Shown: in pieces, positions 25,977 through 34,503 of the stretch
Layout: every line of letters starts with the position of its first letter
How positions within the stretch are numbered: position 1 is the first letter of the stretch
NCBI RefSeq assembly: GCF_041504345.1
Contig: NZ_CP167894.1
Location: 868,001-932,000 of the forward strand
Direction of reading: 5' to 3'
DNA: 64,000 bases
Source of the DNA: Vibrio sp. BS-M-Sm-2
GTDB taxonomy: Bacteria; Pseudomonadota; Gammaproteobacteria; Enterobacterales; Vibrionaceae
Notes under the pieces: generated by a model
Databases searched by the model: none
Told to the model about the DNA's origin: nothing
The model's input: the letters and a program-made list of their open reading frames with translations, nothing else
Made by a program: the position numbers and the translations under genes

Positions 25977-26296
25977 TTCTTCAAACCACTCATCAAAAAA
26001 CCATCAAAACGGACAAATTTAACTCACCTATGATTTGAGATAAACATAGAGAATTCGTACAGGAAACACCCTTCATATACGGGCTTAAAAATAACTTTTC
26101 AAATAATAACAAATTAAAACACGGATCACATTCCACCTTATGGAATAGGTACCTATTAAATGTTACTTACAAAAATCTGACATAGATCTCACAAAGTTAA
26201 AATATAGAGTATAAACACTAAAAAACCACACATACCCATTAATTATCAATAAGTTAATTTCATCAAAAATACAAAAAACAAAAGTTCAGAAAAATC

Positions 26297-26313
26297 ATCT
26301 GGTCTGAACAGAT
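26297..26313 (+). promoter_or_regulatory. FadR-like operator upstream of pfaA
   Basis: The sequence ATCTGGTCTGAACAGAT matches the core FadR operator CTGGTCNGACCAG at every defined position but one, and is nearly a palindrome. FadR is the fatty-acid-responsive regulator that represses fad genes and activates fabA and fabB in enterics. The site centre (26305) is about 40 bases upstream of the likely pfaA transcript start, the distance used by FadR when it activates fabA. Confidence 0.65.
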
Positions 26314-26333
26314 CATAGTGGCCTCTGGGAGCA

Positions 26334-26339
26334 TTGTAT
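26334..26339 (+). promoter_or_regulatory. Possible -10 element of the pfaA promoter
   Basis: TTGTAT lies 21 bases after the FadR-like operator. With transcription starting near 26346 the operator would be centred at about -41. No -35 hexamer is evident, which is expected of an activator-dependent promoter. Assignment is tentative. Confidence 0.3.
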
Positions 26340-26441
26340 CGGTAACTCACCTCGGGTAGCCTGCTCAACCATTAAACAAATTCACACGTTTTCTTTGCGG
26401 ATACCTGCTTTGCATAAGGCAGTACTTTGGACAGGATTTAA

Positions 26442-26483
26442 ATGGACATCACCCTTACATTCGAATGCCCTCTTCTCGCATGA
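26442..26483 (+). CDS. Possible 13-codon leader peptide upstream of pfaA
   Basis: ATG 26442 is preceded by AGGA five bases before and opens a frame MDITLTFECPLLA that ends in TGA, overlapping the next ATG as ATGA. No run of regulatory codons is seen, so classic amino-acid attenuation is not suggested. It may be the first step of a translation-coupling chain to pfaA. It could equally be chance. Confidence 0.25.
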   Translation: MDITLTFECPLLA

Positions 26484-26671
26484 AACACGTAACCACCCCC
26501 TGCAAGTCTACGTGCTTCGCACCCCTTATTTCAGTCTGGCCGCCGAATTTCGGTAGCCTTACTCTTCAGCTGCGTTTGCCCAAATCTGTCTCAGGTTTAT
26601 TTTCGATTTATTTAAAAGCGCAGCCTCAAAAAACGACATCGCCCTCAGTGATTTCAAGTGGAGACTCATAA
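26480..26671 (+). CDS. Possible 63-codon ORF coupled to pfaA
   Basis: The frame opens with ATG 26480 (MKHVTTPCKSTC) within the stop of the leader peptide frame, although an in-frame ATG at 26465 also exists. It ends in TAA sharing its last A with the pfaA ATG (TAATG). The protein is rich in Ser, Thr, Pro and Leu and resembles no family I know, and it may not be a real product. The one-base overlap suggests that ribosomes finishing it could restart on pfaA, which also has its own GGAG site inside this frame. Confidence 0.3.
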   Translation: MKHVTTPCKSTCFAPLISVWPPNFGSLTLQLRLPKSVSGLFSIYLKAQPQKTTSPSVISSGDS

Positions 26672-29600
26672 TGAGCCAACCCGAAAAAAATACACCGGAA
26701 TCAGTCGACGACACTCGACTTAATAAACGCCTTAAAGACATGCCAATTGCTATCGTTGGTATGGCAAGCATGTTTGCGAACTCTCGTTACCTAAACAAAT
26801 TCTGGGATTTGATCAGCGAAAAGATCGATGCCATTACTGAAGTGCCAGATACGCACTGGCGTCCAGAAGATTACTACGATTCAGATCGTACTACGCCAGA
26901 CAAGTCTTACTGTAAGCGTGGTGGTTTCATCCCTGAAGTAGACTTCAACCCTATGGAATTCGGCCTTCCGCCAAATATCCTCGAACTGACGGATACGTCA
27001 CAGCTGCTTTCTCTGATCGTGGCAAAAGAAGTACTTGAAGATGCCAAGCTGCCTGAAGGATACGACCGCGATAAGATCGGTATTACGCTCGGTGTTGGTG
27101 GTGGTCAGAAGATCGCTCAAAGCCTAAACGCTCGTCTTCAATACCCGGTTTTGAAAAAAGTCTTCAAGAGCAGTGGTATCAGCGACGACGACAGCGAAAT
27201 GCTGATCAAAAAATTCCAAGACCAATACATCCACTGGGAAGAGAACTCATTCCCTGGCTCATTGGGTAACGTGATTTCAGGTCGTATTGCTAACCGCTTT
27301 GACCTTGGTGGCATTAACTGTGTAGTAGACGCTGCATGTGCAGGTTCTCTAGCCGCAATGCGCATGGCTCTTAGTGAGCTAGTTGAAGGCCGCAGTGAAA
27401 TGATGATCACAGGTGGTGTGTGTACTGATAACTCACCAACCATGTACATGAGCTTCTCTAAAACGCCAGCATTTACCACCAATGAAACCATTCAACCTTT
27501 CGACATCGACTCAAAAGGCATGATGATTGGTGAAGGTATCGGCATGGTTGCTCTTAAGCGTCTTGAAGATGCAGAGCGCGACGGCGACAGAATCTACTCA
27601 GTGATTAAAGGTGTCGGTTCTTCTTCGGATGGTAAGTTCAAAAGCATTTACGCGCCTCGCCCTGAAGGACAAGCAAAAGCACTGAAACGTGCTTACGATG
27701 ATGCTGGTTTCGCACCGCACACGCTTGGCCTTTTAGAAGCGCACGGCACAGGTACAGCAGCGGGTGACGTTGCTGAATTTGGCGGCTTAAACTCGGTATT
27801 CAGTGAGAACAATGAAGAGAAGCAACACATTGCGTTAGGCTCTGTAAAATCTCAAATTGGTCACACCAAATCAACCGCGGGTACTGCCGGTTTAATCAAA
27901 GCTGCGTTAGCACTGCACCACAAAGTACTGCCGCCAACGATTAACGTATCGGCTCCGAATCCTAAGTTGGATATCGAGAACTCACCGTTCTACCTAAACA
28001 CACAAACACGTCCTTGGATGAAACGTGTCGACGGCACACCGCGCCGTGCAGGTATCAGCTCATTCGGTTTTGGTGGCACTAACTTCCACGTTGTATTGGA
28101 AGAGTACACGCCAGAACACGCTCGCGGTGACAAATACCGTCAGCGCCAAGTACCGAAAACTCTGTTATTCAGCGCGGAATCTCGTCAAGCACTGATCAAT
28201 GAGCTCAAGCAGATTTCAACTCAAGCGGCAGACGCTGCGTTCAAACTGGAAGCGCTTGCTGAACAACATAGTTTGCGTGAAGTTGACGCTAAGCATGCTC
28301 GTATTGGTTTAGTCGTGACTGACCAAGCAGACCTTCAAGCGCAACTGACTCAAGCGGTTTCTATGCTTGAGAGCCAAACCAAAGCACATTGGCAGATGCC
28401 AAACGGTACTAGCTACCGTGAGTCGGCTCTGATTGCAGAAAACGGCGCAGGTAAAGTGGCAGCGCTATTTGCAGGTCAAGGGTCGCAATACCTAAACATG
28501 GGTCGCGAGCTTGCTTGTCATTACCCTGAAATGCGTCAACAGCTTGCTCAAGCGGATCAAGTATTTGGTCAGCACAAGAAAACAGCTCTGTCGCAAATTC
28601 TGTTCCCAATTCCAACCTTCACACCTGAAGCAACTAGAGCTCAAGAAGCGGTACTAACCAACACGGCCAACGCGCAAAGTGCGATTGGTACTGTGTCTAT
28701 GGGTCAGTTCGACATCATGACTCAGGCTGGCTTCAAAGCAGACATGGTCGCAGGCCACAGCTTTGGTGAGTTAAGTGCACTATGTGCATCGGGTGTTATC
28801 TCGCAAGACGATTACTACCAGTTAGCTTTCGCTCGTGGCGATGCGATGGCTGCGACACCTGAACAAGGTGACAGCGGTACTATGTTTGCAGTCATCCTAG
28901 ACGCAGACAAACTTCCAGCCGTTGAAAGCTGCATCAGCCAATTCGAAGGCGTGAGCATTGCCAACTACAACGCTCCGACTCAACTGGTTATTGCAGGTCC
29001 AACCGCGACGGTTCAACAAGCAGCACAAGCGCTAACAGAACAAGGCTTCAAAGCAATTGCTCTGCCAGTTTCTGGCGCTTTCCACACACCGCTTGTTGCT
29101 CACGCTCAAAAACCATTTGCTGCTGCAATCGATAAAGCTTCATTCAGCGCTCCAACGCTGCCGCTTTACTCAAACGCAACGGGCAAACTGCACAGCAAAG
29201 ACGCGAAAGCGATCAAGAAAGCATTCAAACAGCACATGCTGCAATCGGTTCGTTTCAGCGAGCAAATTGAAGCGATGTATGAAGCAGGCGCGCGCGTATT
29301 CGTTGAGTTCGGTCCTAAGAACATTCTTCAAAAGCTGGTTGAGAAAACATTGGCTGATAAGAACGAAGAACTTTACGCAATCAGTATCAACCCAAGCCCT
29401 AAAGGCGACAGTGACCAACAGCTTCGTTTAGCTGCAGTTCAACTTTGCGTGGCAGGTGTTTCATTAGACAACATTGACCCTTACCAAGCTGACGTTGCTG
29501 AACCTGCAAAGGCATCACCAATGAACATCAAGCTGAATGCAACCAACTACATCAGCCCAGCTACTCGTAAGAAAATGGATCAATCATTGGCTTCGGGCAA

Positions 29601-32600
29601 CGTCACCGAAAAGACTGAGATTGTTGAAGTGAAAGTTGAAGTCGAGAAAATCGTGGAAAAAGAAGTGATTAAAACAGAAATCGTTGAAGTACCTGTGGCT
29701 ACTCCTCAAGCTTCAAATGTACAACAGTCAGCTGCCCCAGCACCAAGTGCACAAGTAGCAACAGCAGCTCCGCAATCACAAGTGGTTCAAACTGCCCCAG
29801 CGACTAGTCAGCCAACAGCTCAAGTAACGGTAGATGAGTCTTCATTGCAGTCGTTCTTCAATGCTCAACAACAAGCAGCAGAAGTACATCAGCAGTTCCT
29901 TGCGATTCCTCAGCAATACGGTGACACGTTCAACACCCTAATGTCTGAGCAAGCGAAAATGGCAACAGCAGGCGTAGCAATTCCTGAGAACCTACAGCGT
30001 TCTATGGAGATGTTCCACCAGCACCAAGCTGAAACGCTAAAAGCGCACGCTCATTACCTAGAGATGCAAGCGCACAGCAACAACTCTGCACTTAATATGC
30101 TGACGCAAGGTTCAGTGCAAACCGCACAACCAACCTTCGCTGCGCCAGTAAATGCTCAGCCAACGATTCAAGCTCCAGCTACTCAAACTACTCCAGCAGC
30201 TATCGTCCAACAGCCTGTAGCTCAAGTACAAGCGACTCCTGTTCAAGCTACGCCAGCTCCAACAATAGTAGCTCAGCAAGCTCCAGTCCAGAAAGCCGCT
30301 CCTGCATCACAAGTAGCAGCTCAAGCGGCAGCGCCTGTTGCTGCTCAACCTGTGCCAGTTAAAGCACAACCAGCTCCTGTGGCTGCACCAGTAGCAGTAC
30401 AATCAGCAGATGCTGAAAAAGTGATGCTAGAAGTGGTTGCTGAGAAAACGGGTTACCCAACGGAAATGCTTGATCTAGAAATGGACATGGAAGCAGACCT
30501 TGGTATCGACTCAATCAAGCGCGTAGAGATCCTTGGTACCGTTCAAGACGAAATGCCAAACCTACCTGAGCTGAACCCTGAAGATTTGGCTGAGTGTCGT
30601 ACTCTTGGTGAAATCGTTACCTACATGAACAGCAAGATGCCAGCATCAGCGCCTGTGGCAGCACAGCCAAGCGCAGCTGCTCCTGTTCAAGCCGCTAACG
30701 GTCTTGATGCGAAAGTCGTTCAACAAACCATGCTAGAAGTGGTGGCTGAGAAGACAGGTTACCCAACGGAAATGCTTGATCTAGAAATGGATATGGAAGC
30801 TGACCTTGGTATCGATTCAATCAAGCGTGTTGAGATTCTTGGTACGGTTCAAGATGAACTGCCGACTCTTCCAGAGCTAAACCCTGAAGACTTAGCTGAG
30901 TGTCGCACTCTTGGCGAAATCGTTAACTACATGAACAGCAAGCTTCCAGCTTCGGCTCCTGTAGTCGCTCAAACTGCAACAACTTCAGTTCAAGCAACTA
31001 GCGGCCTAGATGCAGCTGTTGTTCATAAGACGATGTTAGAAGTGGTCGCAGAGAAAACGGGCTACCCGACTGAAATGCTAGACCTAGCAATGGATATGGA
31101 AGCTGACCTTGGTATCGATTCAATCAAACGTGTTGAAATCCTAGGTACGGTTCAAGACGAGTTACCGACTCTTCCAGAGCTAAACCCTGAAGACCTCGCT
31201 GAGTGTCGTACTCTAGGCGAAATCGTAGACTACATGAACAGTAAGCTTCCAGCTTCTGCTCCGGTAGCGGCTCAAGTATCTGCACCAGCGCAAGCAGTAT
31301 CAAAAGGTTTAAACACAGAACAAGTTCAAAGCACAATGTTGAGCGTAGTGGCTGATAAAACCGGCTACCCAACAGAGATGCTAGACCTAGCAATGGACAT
31401 GGAAGCAGACCTTGGCATCGACTCAATCAAACGTGTTGAGATCCTTGGTACGGTTCAAGACCAACTACCAACATTGCCAGAGCTAAATCCTGAAGATCTC
31501 GCTGAGTGTCGTACTCTGGGTGAAATCGTTGCTTACATGAACAGCAAGCTAGGCGCTAATGAAGTTCCTAATGCAGAAGCAGCTTCAACCGCAGCAGAAA
31601 GCGTAAGCAACGACCTAAAACCTGCTCATGTTCAATCAACAATGATGGAAGTGGTTGCCGACAAAACGGGCTACCCAGCAGAAATGCTCGATCTAGCAAT
31701 GGACATGGAAGCAGACCTTGGTATCGACTCAATCAAACGTGTTGAGATTCTAGGTACGGTTCAAGACCAACTACCAACGCTGCCAGAGCTAAACCCTGAA
31801 GACTTAGCTGAGTGTCGTACTCTTGGTGAAATCGTTACCTACATGCAAAGCAAGCTATCGGCAGTTGCACCAGTAGCGACTCCTCAAGCTCAGCCTGTAA
31901 CGCCTATCGCAGAAGCAGCGACAACAGAACTTCCTCCACACAATGAGGTAGCGCTAAAAAAGCTACCAGCGGCAGATAAACTCGTCGATTGTTTCTCAAA
32001 AGACGCTTGTGTCGTGATCACCGATGATGGTCACAACGCCGGTGTTCTAGCAGAAAAGTTGACCGCTAACGGCATTCAAGTTGCTGTAGTGCGTAGTGCT
32101 CTTTCTGCCGCGTCACCTTTAAACAGTGAAATCGCAAGCTACACACTCAACAGCGTTGATGATGCTGGTGTCACTGCGGTTATTAACGACATCGAAGCAG
32201 ACCTTAAAACGTCGAACAAAGTGATTGCTGGCTTCATTCACCTACAAGCTATCGTTGATGTTAAACAAAGCAACGAGCAAGCGGTTAACTTGAATACAGA
32301 CTCAAGAGCTTCGCTAACCACAGCGTTCTTATTCGCGAAGCACCTAAATGGTCAGCTGAATACCGTTTCTGGTCGCAGCGTGTTCTTCACGCTAAGCCGT
32401 ATCGATGGTGGCTTTGGTTACCTAGATACTAAGCAACTAGCGAACGCAGAACTTAACCAAGCGGCTCTATCTGGTTTAACTAAGACACTGAGCCATGAAT
32501 GGTCAAACGTGTTCTGCCGTGCATTGGATGCTGACGCTTCTATTGATGCTCGTCACCTAGCTGAAGCTATTACAGGCGAACTGTTCGATATCGATACCAA

Positions 32601-34503
32601 CACGGTTGAAATCGGCCTTAGCCATGCGGAAAACGGTGAATTGGGGCGTGCAACATTGATTGCTGCAACACCAGGTGCAGCACAAACCAAAAACGCAGGC
32701 GCTCAGCTCACCAAGAGCGACAAAGTTCTGGTAACGGGTGGCGCTAAAGGCGTGACGTTTGAATGTGCACTAACGCTTGCTAGGCAATGTAAGTCTCACT
32801 TCATTCTTGCAGGTCGTAGCAAACACATTACGTCACAAGAGCTACCACAGTGGGCACAGGGCACGCAAGAGAAAGAGCTAAAACCAGCGGCTATCGCTCA
32901 CCTACAAGCAACAGGTGACAAACCAACGCCAAAAAAAGTTGATGCCTTGCTAAAACCGGTATTGAGCAGCCTTGAAATCAACGCAGCACTTGCCGCTTTC
33001 AACGAGATTGGCGCAAGCGCTGAATACCTAAGCTTAGATGTGTCGAACCATGAGTCAGTAGCGAAAACGCTGGCGAATTTTGATGGCATCACAGGTCTTA
33101 TCCACGGTGCAGGCGTACTGGCTGACAAACACATTCAAGACAAAACACTTGATGAGCTGAACATGGTTTACGGCACGAAAGTGGGCGGGCTAGAAGCGGT
33201 TCTTGGTGGTCTTGATAGCAGCAAACTAAAATTGATTGCGATGTTCTCTTCGGCGGCGGGTTTCTACGGGAACACAGGCCAAAGTGACTACTCGATGTCT
33301 AACGAGATCCTAAACAAAGCGGCTCTACAACTGTCTGCGCGTAACCCTCAAGCGAAAGTGATGAGCTTCAACTGGGGACCGTGGGACGGTGGCATGGTCA
33401 ACGCAGCACTAAAACGTATGTTCACCGAGCGCGGTGTGTACGTAATTCCTCTTCAGGCAGGTGCAGAGTTGTTTAGTTCTCAACTACTGAACGAAACTGG
33501 CATTCAACTGCTGGTTGGTACGAGCATGCAAGGTTCTGACAACAAGGAAGCTGCTGTAAAAAAGCTTAATGCGGAGTCTGTGCATCTTGCAAAGAGTCCG
33601 CTGAATACAAGCATCACTGTGACACGTCATCTTGATCCTAAGGCTTTGCCTTTCATTCAAGATCACTGCATTGCCGGTAACCCAGTGTTACCGACAGTGT
33701 GTGCCATCCAATGGATGCGTGAGGTGGCAGAGCAACTGTTAGGGGTGAACGTTAGCGTTCACAACTACAAACTGCTTAAGGGTGTGATTTTTGATACTGA
33801 TGAAGTGCAAGAGCTAAAACTGGTTCTTTCTTCTGATGCTAAATCAAAAGAGCAGCTAAAAGCAGTGATCAGTTGCCAAGGGCGACCACAGTATCAAGCT
33901 CAGTTGCAAGTTGCCTCTGTGCAAGAGTCTGAAGATGTTCAACAAGCGTCAGAAAAGCGCTTTGAAGCCAACACTTCAGCACCTGTAACAACGGCACAAG
34001 CTCTATACAGCGACGGCACTCTGTTTCACGGACCAAGACTGCAAGGTATTACCTCAGTTGAACGCTTTGACGACTTAGGCTTACTGGCTCAGTGCCAGTT
34101 GCCTCAGATTGAAAACAGCGACTGCGGAGCATTTATTCCTAAGCAAGGTTTTGGCGATAGCCAGCCATTTGCTGAAGATTATCTGTTGCAAGCCATGTTG
34201 GTATGGGCTCGATTGAAATACGGCGCGGCAAGCCTACCGTCTGCAATTGGTGAGTTTATTTGTTACGCACCGATGCACAATGGTGACCAAGGTTGGCTAG
34301 AGCTGAGCGTAATAAAAAGCACGGCTCGTTCACTGCAAGCTGATATCTCGCTTTACCACCAAGATGGTCGTTTAAGCGCAGTAATGAAAGGTGCCAAAGT
34401 CACCATCAGCAAGAGCTTAAATGACGCATTCTTACCGAAATCTAGCTCAGCAGTGTCGAAGAAAGAGACTACTAAGAACGCAGAAAAGGAGCAATTGTCA
34501 TAG
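26671..34503 (+). CDS. pfaA: PfaA, polyunsaturated fatty acid synthase (KS-MAT-5xACP-KR-DH-like)
   Basis: First giant subunit (2610 residues) of the iterative PUFA synthase that makes EPA-type omega-3 fatty acids from malonyl units. Domains in order: ketosynthase with Cys223 in VVDAACAGS and histidines in LEAHGTGTAAGD and SQIGHTKSTAG; malonyl transferase with Ser697 in AGHSFGEL; Ala/Pro/Gln-rich linker; five ACPs with attachment serines at 1281, 1383, 1484, 1585 and 1687 (GIDSIKRVEIL); ketoreductase with TGGAKG near 2022-2027 and Tyr2207; and a C-terminal dehydratase-like hotdog domain with His2332 (DHCIAGNPVLP). GGAG lies seven bases before the ATG. pfaB overlaps the stop by one base. The exact PUFA product cannot be read from sequence; EPA is the usual Vibrio-type product. 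Confidence 0.96.
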   Translation: MSQPEKNTPESVDDTRLNKRLKDMPIAIVGMASMFANSRYLNKFWDLISEKIDAITEVPDTHWRPEDYYDSDRTTPDKSYCKRGGFIPEVDFNPMEFGLPPNILELTDTSQLLSLIVAKEVLEDAKLPEGYDRDKIGITLGVGGGQKIAQSLNARLQYPVLKKVFKSSGISDDDSEMLIKKFQDQYIHWEENSFPGSLGNVISGRIANRFDLGGINCVVDAACAGSLAAMRMALSELVEGRSEMMITGGVCTDNSPTMYMSFSKTPAFTTNETIQPFDIDSKGMMIGEGIGMVALKRLEDAERDGDRIYSVIKGVGSSSDGKFKSIYAPRPEGQAKALKRAYDDAGFAPHTLGLLEAHGTGTAAGDVAEFGGLNSVFSENNEEKQHIALGSVKSQIGHTKSTAGTAGLIKAALALHHKVLPPTINVSAPNPKLDIENSPFYLNTQTRPWMKRVDGTPRRAGISSFGFGGTNFHVVLEEYTPEHARGDKYRQRQVPKTLLFSAESRQALINELKQISTQAADAAFKLEALAEQHSLREVDAKHARIGLVVTDQADLQAQLTQAVSMLESQTKAHWQMPNGTSYRESALIAENGAGKVAALFAGQGSQYLNMGRELACHYPEMRQQLAQADQVFGQHKKTALSQILFPIPTFTPEATRAQEAVLTNTANAQSAIGTVSMGQFDIMTQAGFKADMVAGHSFGELSALCASGVISQDDYYQLAFARGDAMAATPEQGDSGTMFAVILDADKLPAVESCISQFEGVSIANYNAPTQLVIAGPTATVQQAAQALTEQGFKAIALPVSGAFHTPLVAHAQKPFAAAIDKASFSAPTLPLYSNATGKLHSKDAKAIKKAFKQHMLQSVRFSEQIEAMYEAGARVFVEFGPKNILQKLVEKTLADKNEELYAISINPSPKGDSDQQLRLAAVQLCVAGVSLDNIDPYQADVAEPAKASPMNIKLNATNYISPATRKKMDQSLASGNVTEKTEIVEVKVEVEKIVEKEVIKTEIVEVPVATPQASNVQQSAAPAPSAQVATAAPQSQVVQTAPATSQPTAQVTVDESSLQSFFNAQQQAAEVHQQFLAIPQQYGDTFNTLMSEQAKMATAGVAIPENLQRSMEMFHQHQAETLKAHAHYLEMQAHSNNSALNMLTQGSVQTAQPTFAAPVNAQPTIQAPATQTTPAAIVQQPVAQVQATPVQATPAPTIVAQQAPVQKAAPASQVAAQAAAPVAAQPVPVKAQPAPVAAPVAVQSADAEKVMLEVVAEKTGYPTEMLDLEMDMEADLGIDSIKRVEILGTVQDEMPNLPELNPEDLAECRTLGEIVTYMNSKMPASAPVAAQPSAAAPVQAANGLDAKVVQQTMLEVVAEKTGYPTEMLDLEMDMEADLGIDSIKRVEILGTVQDELPTLPELNPEDLAECRTLGEIVNYMNSKLPASAPVVAQTATTSVQATSGLDAAVVHKTMLEVVAEKTGYPTEMLDLAMDMEADLGIDSIKRVEILGTVQDELPTLPELNPEDLAECRTLGEIVDYMNSKLPASAPVAAQVSAPAQAVSKGLNTEQVQSTMLSVVADKTGYPTEMLDLAMDMEADLGIDSIKRVEILGTVQDQLPTLPELNPEDLAECRTLGEIVAYMNSKLGANEVPNAEAASTAAESVSNDLKPAHVQSTMMEVVADKTGYPAEMLDLAMDMEADLGIDSIKRVEILGTVQDQLPTLPELNPEDLAECRTLGEIVTYMQSKLSAVAPVATPQAQPVTPIAEAATTELPPHNEVALKKLPAADKLVDCFSKDACVVITDDGHNAGVLAEKLTANGIQVAVVRSALSAASPLNSEIASYTLNSVDDAGVTAVINDIEADLKTSNKVIAGFIHLQAIVDVKQSNEQAVNLNTDSRASLTTAFLFAKHLNGQLNTVSGRSVFFTLSRIDGGFGYLDTKQLANAELNQAALSGLTKTLSHEWSNVFCRALDADASIDARHLAEAITGELFDIDTNTVEIGLSHAENGELGRATLIAATPGAAQTKNAGAQLTKSDKVLVTGGAKGVTFECALTLARQCKSHFILAGRSKHITSQELPQWAQGTQEKELKPAAIAHLQATGDKPTPKKVDALLKPVLSSLEINAALAAFNEIGASAEYLSLDVSNHESVAKTLANFDGITGLIHGAGVLADKHIQDKTLDELNMVYGTKVGGLEAVLGGLDSSKLKLIAMFSSAAGFYGNTGQSDYSMSNEILNKAALQLSARNPQAKVMSFNWGPWDGGMVNAALKRMFTERGVYVIPLQAGAELFSSQLLNETGIQLLVGTSMQGSDNKEAAVKKLNAESVHLAKSPLNTSITVTRHLDPKALPFIQDHCIAGNPVLPTVCAIQWMREVAEQLLGVNVSVHNYKLLKGVIFDTDEVQELKLVLSSDAKSKEQLKAVISCQGRPQYQAQLQVASVQESEDVQQASEKRFEANTSAPVTTAQALYSDGTLFHGPRLQGITSVERFDDLGLLAQCQLPQIENSDCGAFIPKQGFGDSQPFAEDYLLQAMLVWARLKYGAASLPSAIGEFICYAPMHNGDQGWLELSVIKSTARSLQADISLYHQDGRLSAVMKGAKVTISKSLNDAFLPKSSSAVSKKETTKNAEKEQLS
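30415..31860 (+). repeat. Five tandem ACP-coding repeats in pfaA
   Basis: Five near-identical units of about 303-306 bp, each coding one ACP and a short variable Ala/Pro-rich linker. Between units the sequence from TGYP(T/A)EMLDL to LAECRTLGEIV is almost invariant, while linkers differ. Units 1 and 2 share EMDMEADLG, units 3-5 AMDMEADLG, which suggests stepwise duplication. Such repeats can gain or lose units by recombination. Confidence 0.9.

Larger units (their letters stand above)
25977..26670. other. Long AT-rich spacer and leader between divergent pfaE and pfaA
   Basis: The left half (to about 26290) is very AT-rich and probably holds the pfaE promoter. The right half holds a FadR-like operator, a possible promoter, a hairpin (arms about CTGCTTT/AAGGCAG, 26404-26421), and two overlapping short ORFs leading into pfaA. 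No gene for the pfaR regulator found upstream of pfaA in some other EPA producers is present here. Confidence 0.6.

Noticed and set aside
29057..29431. Second-frame ORF of 124 codons inside pfaA
   Set aside because: It is nested in the malonyl transferase coding sequence with unlikely composition.
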